Assembly (NCBI RefSeq): GCF_014839805.1
Contig: NC_051118.1
Location: forward strand, 6,440,391 to 6,504,390
Reading direction: 5' to 3'
Origin: Manduca sexta
Lineage: Eukaryota; Arthropoda; Insecta; Lepidoptera; Sphingidae
Length of the DNA: 64,000 nt
Shown here: one piece after another, positions 35,395 to 47,800 of the stretch
Position numbering within the stretch: position 1 is the stretch's first letter
How the letters are laid out: every line of letters starts with the position of its first letter
Notes under the pieces: generated by a model
The model's database searches: none
Seen by the model: the letters and a program-made list of their open reading frames with translations, nothing else
Told to the model about the DNA's origin: nothing
Translations under genes and position numbers: made by a program

Positions 35395-35423
35395 ATTTTA
35401 TAGATTACCCCTTACAGGTAGGT
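35395..35423 (+). other. Weaker candidate ratchet splice site
   Basis: 'attaccccttacag' followed by GTAGGT (35418-35423). The acceptor half is good, the donor half less so. Same strand as SoxF, about 5.4 kb upstream of its terminal exon. Confidence 0.28.
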
Positions 35424-36010
35424 CTGTCAGACGTCAGCCAAAATATAATAAATCGCGTAAAGGAGAATGCCCATTTTTGTATGAAAGTTGGGCTACGCTT
35501 GCGTCTGTACAAAACCTTCACTAAACTATAGGTAATATATCCTAAATCTTATACAAATTGAAAACAATTGGATATTCGATGGGAGTTCGGAGTAATCAGA
35601 ATTTTTATAACGCAGTTATTTTGAGGTTAAGTATGGACTGCAATAATGTACGGCAGAAAGTAACTACGTGCCTAATTAAGTCGAATATTGCAGAACCTAC
35701 TTGTTATTGCTATAAGCAATTATTGGACATTCTTTTCACCTAGCTTTAATTGCCATCATAAGAAACTGATAGGTACTAACATATCCGATAAGACGAAACT
35801 CCAATAAAACTTAAAAAGATAGTATGTCGGAATATTAGTTTTTCCACGGAGCATATTATGTTACCTGACCTTTTGTGTACGTATATATTTTTCTGACTTA
35901 CGACTTATTTTATTACATGGATTACCTAATCTTTAATTCCACCTACCATTATCTCACTCCATTATGGCGTCAACACATATTGTAGAATAAATTCAGATTA
36001 GTTTTTATGA

Positions 36011-36145
36011 CCGGCCTATGCCTGACGCCAACCCTCTTTGGAGGATTCCGATCCCAGGCAACTCATGTTAGAAACACCGAGATAAAATGTTGCTTGGCCT
36101 GGAAATCGAACCCAGGAACTCACTTCACAGCCTGATTACGCTAAT
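36011..36145 (-). mobile_element. Possible third tRNA-related repeat
   Basis: The complement contains CTGGGTTCGATTTCC, a B-box-like string, followed by a non-tRNA body ending near 'gcataggccggtc'. Only one copy is seen in this window, so a SINE is suggested but not established. Confidence 0.35.
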
Positions 36146-36289
36146 AGTTAATTATCATAGGGAAAGAAAAAATAAAACGAGAAATACGAAATCGGATGCA
36201 TATTTTTATATAGATGTATATTTTTAATAGAGGTATATATTCTTGGCATCCTAAAATAAAAACAAGAATTTGATATAGCTGCAGCACGT

Positions 36290-36650
36290 TTATATATACT
36301 CCTGAAGTGAGTCCATGACTTCTTGCAGCGCTGGTCGGGTCATGTCATGTTGTTGTTGTCTGTGAACCTCTCTATTAGCTGATCTCCAACAAGCAGCACA
36401 AACTCATTCTCGCCTTGAAACCTAAAATATAATGTAGAAGTTGAGTAAACATTTTCAGATTATTATTATTGTTAAACTGTTTTCTTTAACTTTGGCAAGA
36501 TTTTTCCCACATTGTGGGTATGTTAATAATAATCTACAAAACTTACAAACTGGACAGCTCGTCCAAGAAATATACGTGTCGTTGCTGTGGCACCGCAAAG
36601 GTGCAGTTAATACACCGCCGGGATATGCCGTCTCGATTAACTGTCCTGGG
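36290..36650 (-). pseudogene. Two-exon coding-like fragment, frame broken
   Basis: Function unknown. On the minus strand an open segment (about 36650 to 36547) ends PQQRHVYFLDELSS plus two bases at a GTAAGT donor (complement of 36541-36546). After 125 bp, a TATTTTAG acceptor (AG at 36423-36422) opens a second segment whose first base completes the codon, so the phases match. It continues FQGENEFVLLVGDQLIERF. Near 36341-36350 the string ATGAC occurs twice in tandem; the extra five bases bring in a TGA, and after it the other frame gives MTRPALQEVMDSLQEYI and TAA at 36290-36292. The intron argues against a processed retrocopy. It lies antisense inside the inferred SoxF intron. It could be the C-terminus of a real gene with an assembly or allelic indel, a decayed gene copy, or a captured fragment. 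I do not recognise the family. Confidence 0.42.
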
Positions 36651-38009
36651 TCTAGGTTCTAGACGACATTGTGTTGCTAACTAAAAGCCTTCCGTCTCAA
36701 AGTTCGAAACACACACTATACACGTTGTTTTTAACAGAGGATTTCTCGACTCAACATTAAAATAAATAAGAAAAACACTCCGATCTTGAATAAGATAAAT
36801 ATTATAATATTTTAATGATTTAACATTCAAACAAATCTGAAATGTCAAAATGTCATTAATTTCAGTTGCCAGTGTAATAAAAACCTGTACCCATATATTC
36901 ATAATTTAAAAATAAAGTCCAGACATGTTTTAGCTGATTTTAGTATTTCTGTCGATGCAAGTACAAGTCGCCATTTGTTTGTTATTAGAACGATTAATAT
37001 TTTCTCTTTTTTTCCACCTATTTGGAGTTTGGTCATAATTATTAAGTAAAATATATTATTTTATGACAATATATTTGAGATGAATAAATATATTGTTATA
37101 AAAATAATATACATATATTATAAATTCAAGTACAAGCACATTTTTTTGTACATATTTACTTTTTTATTCCATCTAAGGTGGGAATTTGTTATAAATTGGT
37201 ATCATTTCGCCATATTGGCAGTAAATTATCGGATGTTTCATTTGCAACAATTAAACAACTTTTTTTTGCATATATTTAAAACCCCCATTCGCTTATGACT
37301 GAAATAAATACAAATAGAGTAATAATTAAAATGATAATTTTTTGTGGATATTTGGTTGAGACGCATGACTGACGCAAAGATAGCCTGGTTTTGGGCATTG
37401 TCCTTTAAGCATTAACGTCGTGGAGGGTTTAAGAATTTGATGATGTACAAAAAAATCACGTTTTCAAAAGATATCTCTATAACAGATTACGGGCAGGTGT
37501 ATGGATTGATTGATACGTGTCTTTCAAAACATTTTACATACCGACCCTTACTAATCACTTGCCATTTGTCAGTGAGGTTTTTGTGGATTTACGCGTTTCT
37601 ACGAACGTTTGAATATATTTTTGTAATCTGATTTCTTGAAACTTTTTATTTTTTGAGCGAAAATGGTGTAGTTAAAACTGCGTGATAGTTACCACAATCA
37701 AAAGAGGTGTTTAAGTCTAGAAATGGAAGAATCCTTTAAAAAATTAGACGTCAGTTTTTGTGTATACAAAACTGCACGATAACTTTACCGTCAAATTATA
37801 AGAAAATTGACCTTATTTTAGAAATTAAATGATCCTTTTCTGAGCAATTGAATCACCTTGTTCTTTAAGCTATATCTATACATGATATTTGTCCAATCGT
37901 TACGATGCTAACAAATTGGCAAATTGTTTAGCAATTATTTTAAGCAATGTAGATTTAAAGTGTACAGCCACACGATTTTTTTTTCTTACTTAACCAAAAG
38001 CACGTCATA

Positions 38010-38160
38010 ATCATCATCATCTCAGCCGGGAATCGTCCACTGCTGGACATAAGCCTCCCCATGGAGCGTCACAGGGACTGGTTCTGGGCCGCCCTCATCC
38101 ATCGGACTCCGGCGACCCTCACCAGATCGTCGGTCCATCTCGTGGGGGGCCTGCCTGTGC
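38010..38160 (-). mobile_element. RTE-type LINE 3' end with one stop
   Basis: The complement encodes RPPTRWTDDLVRVAGVRWM, then RAAQNQSL, an in-frame TGA, then RSMGEAYVQQWTIPG and a stop. These are the last residues of an RTE reverse transcriptase protein, followed by a GATGATGATGATTATG tail. Very similar to the copy at 50519. Confidence 0.78.
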
Positions 38161-40819
38161 TAAAGCACAGTTCGAAAAATATTTAAAAACTATAAGAAAT
38201 AGTTATCTTGTTCTTATAGATTTCTTTCTTTTTGAATTTCAATTATGTTTTCTTGAGCTACGCATATGACCCCGGAAATCATAGGATCTTTGGATTCTAC
38301 ATAAATATCACCTGTCTAGTACTGTCCATGCAAGTAAAGACCACCATGCCAGTAACTGGAGCCAAGTTATCAACTAATGGGCGATATGAGTTGGCGCACG
38401 GGAAACGGAAGCGATGTAAACCGACCGACGACAACTGAGAAGTATGGAATGTCGGTACGTCAAGCGAAACGCATATCGTTATGTTCATAATTATTAATTT
38501 ATATTAATCAAATATATCCGACTTTTGCTTCTTGTTAATAGAGGCAGCAAAAATGTATTTTGTCATTGTTTTTTTTTGGATTCCCCCGTTGCACGTCTGT
38601 CTAGCTTTTATTTTACGGGTATAAAAGCGTAATGTTTTTTTTTAGATTTTGCCGACGGTATTTTTAACATAAATTTGTTATGGATGTTAGCTGTTAAGAA
38701 TATAAATAATACAAAATCAACAGTTATCAATTTTTTACTACTTATTAATAGGTATGAGATTCGTAAAAAAAATCCTATCACAATTTATTTCATTGTGGGA
38801 TGGGAACTAGCTTCCCGTTGTTTTATAGCATGCTTATTACTCGCTACTAGCAACTATAACGAGTGCACCTAACAAGTTGTTATGGATTTTATCGATAACT
38901 TGTCTTATTTGATATTGGTGGTGATGCTCTTGAATACTAGTACCCTTAGACCAGGAACTAGCTCGTCTCGACATTCAACTATATACCTCTATAACAGTAA
39001 AAAGTCACTACATACAAGATATACTAGGATATATAAAAGCCGAGGAAGTACACTGCCCACACACTTTTAAGTTTTAAACAATTAAGCGAAATTCTCACAA
39101 GGACATATGGCGTACGGCAGCTAAACCCAGACGAGGTCAGTAACCACTAACAAAGTGTCCACTAAAAGCTTTATTAGATGCTGCTACTCGGTAAAATATT
39201 TATCCACAATTGCTAGAGATGTAATGGTTTAAATTAGCAAGTTATCGATAATCTCTAATGAAAAATAAATTAAATAGTTGTGCTCAATAAACCTAAATAC
39301 ATAATTATGCTCATTTAAAATAATTAAACATTACAAAGGAATAAGTACTCTTAAAATATCTGTTAAATACATTCCTTTACAAAAATTATTTCACCTATTT
39401 AAAAAAAATTGTATTGAACACACAAATCAAAACACAACAAAATATTAATTGATCAACATTATCGAATTATTCAAAACAGCTCATTAACTATTCAAAAATA
39501 TTACTAGACCGCCCATGCAACCAAAACAATCCATTAAACCAACAGATCTTAATTGTTGACGATCAATCAATAAATCATTAATCCGTAATCGATATATAAA
39601 TTTATCGATAACGCGCATCACTGGTCCGAAACCCGCGCTACAGGAAGCCCCTTCCCTAATTTGTCACTGTGACATTTGACATCACTCAAACAGGTAACAT
39701 TGATAGCTGTGTGACATTTGTTTGCTAAGATTCGAGTAATAGGGGTGATTTTTTGCTCTTTTTTCGAAAAATAACTCCGAAATATGCAAAAAAATATAAC
39801 TGCGGTCATAAAAAAAATCTATAAGCCAGATACTAAAAAAGAATGTCCATTAAAAATAATTTTCTTTTCATACTCATAATATGTTTTCTATTTAAGTTCT
39901 ATGACCTATTTTGCTTTTAACCTTTATTATGCGACAATCGATAAATACCGTACAAACACGGCGCATCACTAAAAGTGAAGTTGTTTGTTTTGCCGGTAGC
40001 AAGTAGTGTCGCCTTGATAAATATCCTTAAAGATTGTTCAGTCTCTTCGATAATTTTCTCTCGGAACATCACACTTGCTCCCACACACGAATTTATACTT
40101 TAAAAACTTCACACAAAGTTCAAACTCAATTGACAACGTTCCGAAATTATTTATGGACCTCTCATAGTCCACGTTTTATAGTATTTGATAAAACACATCG
40201 TGATTATTTAGCTAGAGTTTGTGACAGACGTCCATTTTATTACATTCCGGAATATTTTCTGTTAGATTTATCGTGTTAATATTCATAAACCAGTATTAAA
40301 TTTCGTGCGACACTGATGTCCAGAATATATTACTTTGTGTCTGCTACTTGAATTTTGAGATTAAATGGCGTTAGTAATCATTTTATTAGATGTTTATTAG
40401 CTAACGGAAGAATAAGTACGTGATTCAAATGGAAACGATTAACTTGATTGAATGTATGAATCGATATCTAACTAAATAATCGATTAGGCAGAAGGACCGT
40501 ATTCAATACCATAGATAGCGCTATAAAAAAAGGTTCGAAGGGCCTCCTATGCCATTCGTCGCATTCCAACAGCCTTCTAGACTTCTTGTGAAACATTACC
40601 AGGTGTGTTTATCTACCTGCATTAAGTAAGAACGGTATGCGCAATGGGCAAGTCATTTTACATGAAAGCCTACATAACTATCCGTCCCATAGCGAGGCGA
40701 CCTACCACGGGCAGTAAAAAGTAGCGTAATATCTTTTAGCAGCGCACGGCACGTCAATTTCTCCACATTTACGACTAAAAACGTGTAACAACATTGTATA
40801 CTCTCGAACACAATCGGCT
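38161..40819. other. AT-rich intron upstream of SoxF exon
   Basis: No exon or repeat family accepted. Frames near 38232-38488 exist on both strands without known domains. Toward 40.0 kb the sequence remains AT-rich. Confidence 0.4.
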
Positions 40820-40845
40820 CATTTCATTTTTTCTTTGCGTTTCAG
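40820..40845 (+). other. Splice acceptor of SoxF terminal exon
   Basis: A pyrimidine tract 'ttttttctttgcgtttcag' ends at AG 40844-40845. The exon starts GT, which completes a Gly codon split after its first base (phase 1). This places the intron between LG and KKW in the HMG box, as in SoxF genes. Confidence 0.85.
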
Positions 40846-42065
40846 GTAAAAAATGGCGTTCGCTGACTCCGCAAGACCGACGGCCGTTTGTGGAGGAAGC
40901 CGAGAGGCTGCGTGTGATTCATATGACGGAGCATCCGAACTACAAGTACCGGCCGCGGCGACGGAAGCAGAACAAGGCGCGGCCCAACCAGCCGAGCACG
41001 CCGGCCAGCGCCCCGCCGCCCGCCTCAGCCGCACTGGGATCTCCGTACGCAACCGGCACCGACTCGCCCGACACTCGCTTCTCACACAACCCGGGAGCTG
41101 GTTTCTCCCCGTACAGAACCTCGCCGCTTGCCTCGGATTTCCAGACGCAGCAGTTCAATGGCCACGTGCAGACGCCAGAGTCCTCACCCGCGAGGTCTCC
41201 TGAGCCTCAGGGCAGGAGGAGCGCGCCCGCTGAAGCTCCCCTGCCGACGCCAGACGCGTCCCCTGTCGAAAATGAAAAAGAAAACTTCCAATACGAAGAA
41301 AGGCGAAGAGCGATCAATGCGTCTTCGATGTCGGACTCGTACTCTCCGTATAAGACGTACAGGACCCCAGGGTCTTACTCACCGGCTCCAGTTGCTGCCA
41401 TGGGGATGGCGAACGGCATGTACGTGATGTGCACTCAAAGGACACTAACCGAGCAACCACCCCTCGTGACCGGAACCTTCTTCCCTCCAGTAGCGACGTC
41501 GCAGGACCAGCAAGCGTTGGGAACCACGACCCCCCGGGTGTCGTCAGCCCCCAGCGGTCCCCTCGCAACAGAATATAGTATCCAGTACCATCAATACGAG
41601 CAATACGACCAGATGTATAAGACCGAGGACTCCTACGTCCATTACCCGGAGCAGCCCAAAACTGAATACGATACCGGTGGAACTTATTTTTCTGAGGAGC
41701 CGCCCGCGAATCAACAACAGGAACCCGAGTTCATGAACCAGCGGCCTGAAATCAGGACTGGCTCTCCAGAATCGGACGTAGACGCTCGGGAATTCGACAA
41801 ATACTTGGATTATGGTACTGAGGGAACAATGGAGCAGCATCAGCAGTACAGATACGATCAGCAGGGATACCGGCCCCCATACTGTCCGGAGCAGGCACCA
41901 GGGCCGGAGTACTGTTCCGAGAGGATGTACCCACCATACGCATCGGTGATTTCAGGAGCTCCACCCGCTAATTACGCGCCTGCTACGCCAGGAAGTGACG
42001 TCAGGCCGGAAGACGAGTTCAGCGTCATTCTGGCTGGCGTCCGGCAAACTTGCTACAGCAATTGA
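40846..42065 (+). CDS. SoxF transcription factor (Sox15-like), terminal exon
   Basis: Partial CDS of 405 complete codons plus a split Gly. It encodes the second half of a Sox HMG box ([20 protein letters not shown], then [20 protein letters not shown]), i.e. helix 2, helix 3 and the basic tail, which bend DNA at Sox sites in the nucleus. The wording [13 protein letters not shown] and KYRPRRRK is that of group F (vertebrate SOX7/17/18, Drosophila Sox15). After the box come about 330 low-complexity residues rich in Pro, Ser, Gln and Tyr, typical of a trans-activation region. EFDKYL at 41790-41807 corresponds to the EF-x-x-YL beta-catenin-contact motif of SoxF proteins. The end [17 protein letters not shown] is compact and probably conserved. 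The frame begins at the acceptor, not at an upstream ATG, since codons before 40845 are intronic. The first half of the HMG box is not in the window. Confidence 0.95.
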
Positions 42066-43445
42066 CTACAGGACTGATATGGATTAAGAATTTCGTGGAC
42101 TACTAAAGCCCAAAGAATTGACATGATCTTTGATATTTCTAAACCATTATTACTAGGTTGAATTTTTTTGGAAACCTCGCTAGATAAAAAAGTTTGTTTA
42201 TGTAAAGTTTGAAGTTGGAACATTTTGGGAAAATGTTTTTCCTAAAACAAGATTGATTTATAAATGATTTGTGAAAGACTCTTGCGACGTAGTGTGATAA
42301 TTATAAAAATAACTCACTATGAAATGTTTATGAGCAATATTAATTTATTGGTTAAAAAATATATCCTTTTAGATTAAAAACAAAATCCTATGACTCGAAT
42401 TACATTTTTGAGTTACTATTGTTTAAGTTTATCGTTATATTTGCCTTGGTAAATGATGTTCCAAAAATTTTGGTAATTTAGTTGCCTAGTTTCTGATATT
42501 AGAAGTTTATTAAAATTATTTGGTACATTCCAATAAAAAATATGACTACAACAAGCGTCTAATAGATTTTATAAAAAAACAAATATTCATTCACACGCAA
42601 CGATATTAAAAAGACTACACGCCATTCCTTAACAAATGAAACGAAAGTGTTCCAGAAGTGCATACGCACATTATTTTAATTTAACCAAATTGACAAGTCG
42701 TGTAGAGGAAGTGACGTATTCTAGTACGAACAAAAAGACAGCTAATATTTAACATTAACGTGTAGTATCGATCGTCTCAATTCTGATAATTTCAAGTCAA
42801 AATCTATAGTTATAATACCATTGGATACAATTGTGGCTTAAAATCAACTTTAATTATTGTGATTTTTAAATTTAGAACAAAAAGAACACATTTGCATAGA
42901 TATTAAAAATATTATAAATAGATAATAAAAACGTGCGAAACAATATTTCATATGTCAATTTTGTAATTTTTAATTAGAATTTATAGAGCTTTTATAATCT
43001 GTATTGGTGCTATGTGGGTGGTCATACTAAAAAAATATATTTTTGTAAAAATGTTTTGTTACATCCCAAAACCGTATACCATAGAGGTAGCGTGTACGAT
43101 TCCTATATGTAAAAGATTATTTATTTGTAACTATTCTTGTATATTTTAGATAAATGAAGTTACAAAGGTTCGTCAGAGACATGTTCTTCCAATAACTCTG
43201 TAGATAATAATTTAAGTCGTATAATTTTTAGACTATAATTTTTTTAATAAAATCCCCATGTTATCTGTATAAAATGTAAGAATTTTGAATAAAAAATATC
43301 TCATAGTTTATATTTTGTACTAAAATTATAGATAATGAATTTGTAGTTTATATAGATACATAGTAAAAACGCTCGCACCGCGAAACTAAGTTCTTCCTAA
43401 TTGTAAGAAAATTTATAAGGAACAATAAAATTATTATTATAAAAA
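42066..43445 (+). other. SoxF 3'UTR with poly(A) signals
   Basis: AT-rich sequence after the TGA. AATAAA occurs at 43424-43429, with earlier candidates near 42533, 43248 and 43288. If the last is used the 3'UTR is about 1.38 kb. The exact cleavage site cannot be told from sequence. Confidence 0.5.
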
Positions 43446-44930
43446 TTGTTTTCATTAATTTTACCCCTTATTATTGGCAGTAATAAAGCAACTTCAAAAA
43501 TGAATATACAACTATATAGAGTGTCTCTCTATGCACACTGGTGATATTTCATATCCCAGCAAAAAAATTGCCTGAAAAAAAATCGAAATTAAAACAGAAA
43601 AAAATGTGTACTGCTGTAAATATACAGCGAGTTGTCTTTGATCCAACCTACAAAAACATAAATATCTATGATATAGCGCCATCTAGTATTACACGACTGA
43701 ACTATTTATTGGTGATAATCACATCTTAATCTAGAGCCTAAATTATTTAATTTATTAAATCTCCAATATGAAATCAAATATTAATTAATAATTATATGAG
43801 GAAATAAAAATAGCTGATATGCATCAAGGCTAATACTAATTGCCCATTAATGATTTCTTATGAAAGCTGTTATTACCTGTTTAACCAGACAAGAATATAA
43901 TATAAAATGTAGCATACACTGGTGATTACTTACACTACATACAGTACGTTAACTACGTACTGGCATCTATTTGAACTGCAAATCCATAAAAAAATATAAG
44001 AATACCATTGAATACGAATCCTTTAGTACTCCAACAAGACATTGGAATTTTATAAAGTTATTAACACAAATAACCCCAAAATGACATTACAAAAAAGCAA
44101 CACCTAAACAAAACCGTGTAAGTCCAAATAAAATTAAAATTACAAAATAATTTGCGCACCGCGGCAAGGCATATATCGGCCCGCGGGCCTTCTCGCCTGT
44201 AATTACGGACACCCCGCCCGGACACGCCTACAACGCCCGCACGATATTGATGTATAGCGATTTGGCGGAAAACTTTATATGTAAGAGTTACAATATTTTG
44301 CATGGACAATATTTAAGTGATAAAATAATTCATTGATAAGATCTGTGGCATATCTCACGCCTTGTCTTTGGTCTGTTTTATGTCCGATTTTGTGAGATTT
44401 AAAACATGATTATATTATTATATTTTTTATATTAAAGTCTTTTCATGATTAGTAAATTAAAATTTTATATATAAAACAAAATTTCAATAATCATGATGTT
44501 ACTTACATTTTAAATTTATTCCAATGAATCCCCAAATATTTAAACTAAATTGCACTTTATAATATGATTATTCAAATAAGTTAATGGATTCAATATAATA
44601 TATACGTGCCTATTTATAATAAGGACCAACGTAATTGAACTGTTAAGTCATATCATTTTCACATAAACTTTTTAACATCTAATTTCAAAATAAGAACATA
44701 CTACACTAGCATGAAAAAACTCGTATTTAAAAAAAATAATTCGCGACTTATCCCCTTCGCGCGGCGCGCTCATATCGGCGTGAAGACGTTGTAAAACATG
44801 ATAATTAAGTTTTTGTTGCTTTTTCTTTATAAACCACGGAGACATCTTCTATATCGGACGTTTGTTTTCGAAATGTTATTTTAGCAATATTACGTATCGG
44901 GATTATTGCAATGCGGTGTAAGTGACGAAA
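43446..44930. other. Intergenic region after SoxF
   Basis: Mostly AT-rich. Two CpG patches, 44150-44260 and 44745-44785, could belong to a promoter for the candidate exon at 44931. A TTTATAAA-type string occurs at about 44827-44834. Confidence 0.35.
44150..44260. promoter_or_regulatory. CpG-rich island
   Basis: 'cgcaccgcggcaaggcata' and 'acaccccgcccggacacgcc' in AT-rich flanks. Candidate regulatory island between SoxF and the possible next gene. Confidence 0.22.
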
Positions 44931-44957
44931 ATGGCCCAAATTGAGATTGATACCAAG
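44931..44957 (+). CDS. Candidate first coding exon, product unknown
   Basis: An ATG in a strong context (gacgaaaATGGCC) is followed by nine codons (MAQIEIDTK) that end exactly at AAG|GTAAAT, a good donor. CpG-rich sequence and a TATAAA-like string lie 100-190 bp upstream, as expected near a promoter. No downstream exon was recognised to 64 kb, so the next intron would be long, or the match is chance; a nine-codon frame alone is weak evidence. Confidence 0.28.
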
Positions 44958-45342
44958 GTAAATATCGTCACTTTGAGTTTTAATTCTGGCCTAAAAACTA
45001 TTTGTCATTTACGAATTTCGAATGCTAGTTACGCGATATTGAACTATACCCGACGATATATTAATGCATTTTAACACTTGTATGCTTCGACTTTTACAAT
45101 TTATGATGATATTTTGGGCTAGGGAATTATGAAAAAAAATACATAGATTATATTATATTTACTATTGATACTAGTTTCGTAAAAACTGTTTAAAAATAAA
45201 CCAAATAATTTGGCAAAGAAAATACTTATTACCAAAGCAATAATGTTTCTAAAAAAATACTTATGATAACGATATTTGTTAAGATTTTAGTTATAATGCT
45301 GATACAATAATTTGAATTGAAATAAAAAACAAATAATAATAA

Positions 45343-45642
45343 TCAGCCATGTATCATTTACTATCCTACTACTTGGCACGGGCCTCCTCTATTAGGCCTT
45401 AGTCCACCACGCTGGACTAGTGCGGATTGGTAGACTTCACACACCTTCAAAATTCCTATAGAGAATTTCTCAGATGTGCAGGTTTCGTCACGATGTTTTC
45501 CTTCACCGTAAAGCAAGTGTTATTCACAAAGAATAAACATATACATTTAGAAAAGTTGGAGATGTGTGCCCTTGGGATTTGAACCTGCGAACATTTATCT
45601 CGGCCGTACGTTACACGTACAACTAGGTTATCGCCGCTGGAT
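45343..45642 (-). mobile_element. SINE family B, near full length
   Basis: Reverse copy. The head lies at the right end: 'ttgggatttgaacctgc' (B box) and 'actaggttatcgccgct' (A-box side). The 3' portion shows a small deletion in 'gggcctcctctattaggcct'. Confidence 0.8.
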
Positions 45643-46454
45643 TGAAATAATGTATTTTAGTTGAAATTTTTAATAAATATTTTAGATATAAGAATTACAT
45701 ACAAGATTTCTAACTTAACTGTAGGAAGTATTGAATTACGATGTTTAGAATTATCGATCATTATCATATTACAGTTGATTCAATTTGTATCTACGTGCCT
45801 CGGGGTTTGCTAACCTACCTGTTTACCACGAAACTGCATTTGAGTATTTCTAAATATAAATGTACGTAACGAAATAGTTTAAATGAAATATTGTTACGAT
45901 TTTTTTCTGTTTCACCTCTCTTTTTTTATTTGTATTAATACATTCGGTCTATTTAAAAAAAAAAAACAGAATAAAAGAAAATATATAATATCATTACTTA
46001 TTAACTATTTCGTTACGTATATTTCTTCAAGAGATGCACCGGTATTTTCAATAAACGTTCGCAATACCTTTTTTCTCTTTATCTCAAAAATGGACTAATC
46101 AAATATTTCTTAAACGTTTATAAGCAACTTGTAACTTCTATGTTCATACTCTTACCAGATACAGTTACAACTTCGCCAGCGAGGCAGTTAATACAAATAA
46201 TAAAGCAATAATTGAACATGCAATTTTGTTAAGTGCACATGTCTGAAAATGTAAAAAGATTAGGAAATGGAAAATACTTCCAAAGTAGTGCAAAATAAAT
46301 TAGATTCATTTTTGTGCTACGACTTGGGTTCAATTAGCAATAATGCAGAAGTTTTGTTATTTGTTATTATATATACATTTATAGATATTTAATATTTATG
46401 AAATTTGCCGTTTTCGAAATTGCATATTCAATTGGATTAAGAACATATTCTGCA
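45643..46454. other. AT-rich, nothing recognised
   Basis: Contains poly-T and poly-A runs around 45900-45970. No exon or family match. Confidence 0.4.
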
Positions 46455-46580
46455 TCGTAGACGCTGAGCCTGCTACGAAACGAACGGCTGCAGGTTTGAT
46501 TCCCTTACCGGTACAATATTTGTGTGTTCATAAAGTATGGGTGATCTGGGTTTTAAAGGATCAAATGTGTCCCGAATTTT
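46455..46580 (+). mobile_element. Possible tRNA-related repeat
   Basis: 'ggctgcaggtttgattccct' is B-box-like, preceded by a tRNA-like 'tagacgctgagcctgctac'. The body 'tacaatatttgtgtgttcat' is reminiscent of other lepidopteran SINEs. Single copy in this window. Confidence 0.35.
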
Positions 46581-47224
46581 TTGTTATTTACAATAATTAA
46601 GGCCTGTATGCGATTTATTATATTTTATTGTATTAAGAATTCTATAGCTTACTAATATGGTCTTTGACTAAAGAAAATGTAAATAATTTTATTTTTATTT
46701 TCTTGTTCAACACATTTTGATCAATTGGTAGAAAAAACCTGTTATATTTTCATACAAACCTTGCTAATAATTAAAAAATAAAATTAAAACCAAACATACA
46801 AAATTTCCTACAATACATTTTCACCTAACCTGTAAAATTTTCATCAAAGACCAAGTCCATCCACAATGCACATTCCAAATTTAAACTAATTAAAACAAAA
46901 ACAGACATACCTCAGATAAAATAATTTGCGTACACGACAAATAACCTCAAACCCGCACCGGGTTCTATAAATCAAGCCGTAACGAAAACCCCCTGTCTCA
47001 TTGTTCCGACCAGCTATTCATACATCTATTACCTTCGTGGTTTAATGCGATTTCAATACAATAAGAAATAAAACGGTGATAACTAATATATAGGTTTAAC
47101 TCATTTTGTTTCATTGATCACTGCCGGGTTAGCATTTGATTTGTGGAAGAAATGTAGACGCACACAGGTGGTTCAAAAAATCACGTATAAATATACCTCT
47201 GTATACTTTTAGAGGTAAATTGAC

Positions 47225-47470
47225 GATATTTTGCTTGTGGTGGGATATTTTATCCGCTCAAATAGCTACCATTATACACCAGGTGTTAAAACCCGCCATA
47301 TTGGCCTAACAAGTGTGTCGCGTTCCGGGATCAGTCTGTGTATATCTGGTTTAACAGGCCGGCATAATTGTTGCGACTGCCGAGGAGTAATCATGCTTAG
47401 TTGACATTCTATTGGTTCCCACTCTACTAACCACGAGTTGCAGTAAGGTCACGTTGCAAATAAAAAAAAT
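47225..47470 (-). mobile_element. Repeat family D, reverse copy
   Basis: Includes 'ggtgttaaaacccgccatat', 'gtcgcgttccgggatcagtc', 'aggccggcataattg' and the distal 'gaggagtaatcatgc', and ends in A7. Confidence 0.65.
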
Positions 47471-47488
47471 GTTAATCCAAGATGTAGT

Positions 47489-47800
47489 TAAGGAGCTATA
47501 GCCTCTGTAAGTGGAACGGACTGCCGAGATGAATGTCTGCAGGTAAAAGCCAAATAAACCCAGCTATGACTTTTCTAAAGTAATGTGTATTATATATGAA
47601 TTATCGCTTGCTTTAACGGTAAAGGAAAACATCGTGAGGAAATTGCATACTTGAGAAATTGTCTAGAATTTTAAGGGTATGTGAAGATTGCCGATCCGCA
47701 CCAGGCCAGCGTGGACTAAGGCCTAATTCCCTCTCAGTAGTTGAGGAGGCCCGTGCCCAGCAGTGAGACAATATATAATAAAGGGCTAATATTATTATAT
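47489..47800 (+). mobile_element. SINE family B, near full length
   Basis: Head partly decayed ('ctatagcctctgtaagtgg'). The B box is lost ('caggtaaaagcc'). Body and 3' end are clear through 'aagggctaatattattatat'. Confidence 0.75.

Noticed and set aside
40794..40845. Upstream extension of the Sox reading frame with an alternative start
   Set aside because: It lies before a clear splice acceptor, and the HMG box requires its first half from another exon; these codons are intronic.
40819..41964. Several antisense and out-of-frame reading frames in the SoxF exon
   Set aside because: GC-rich codon use of the true frame keeps other frames open; none has splice or domain support.
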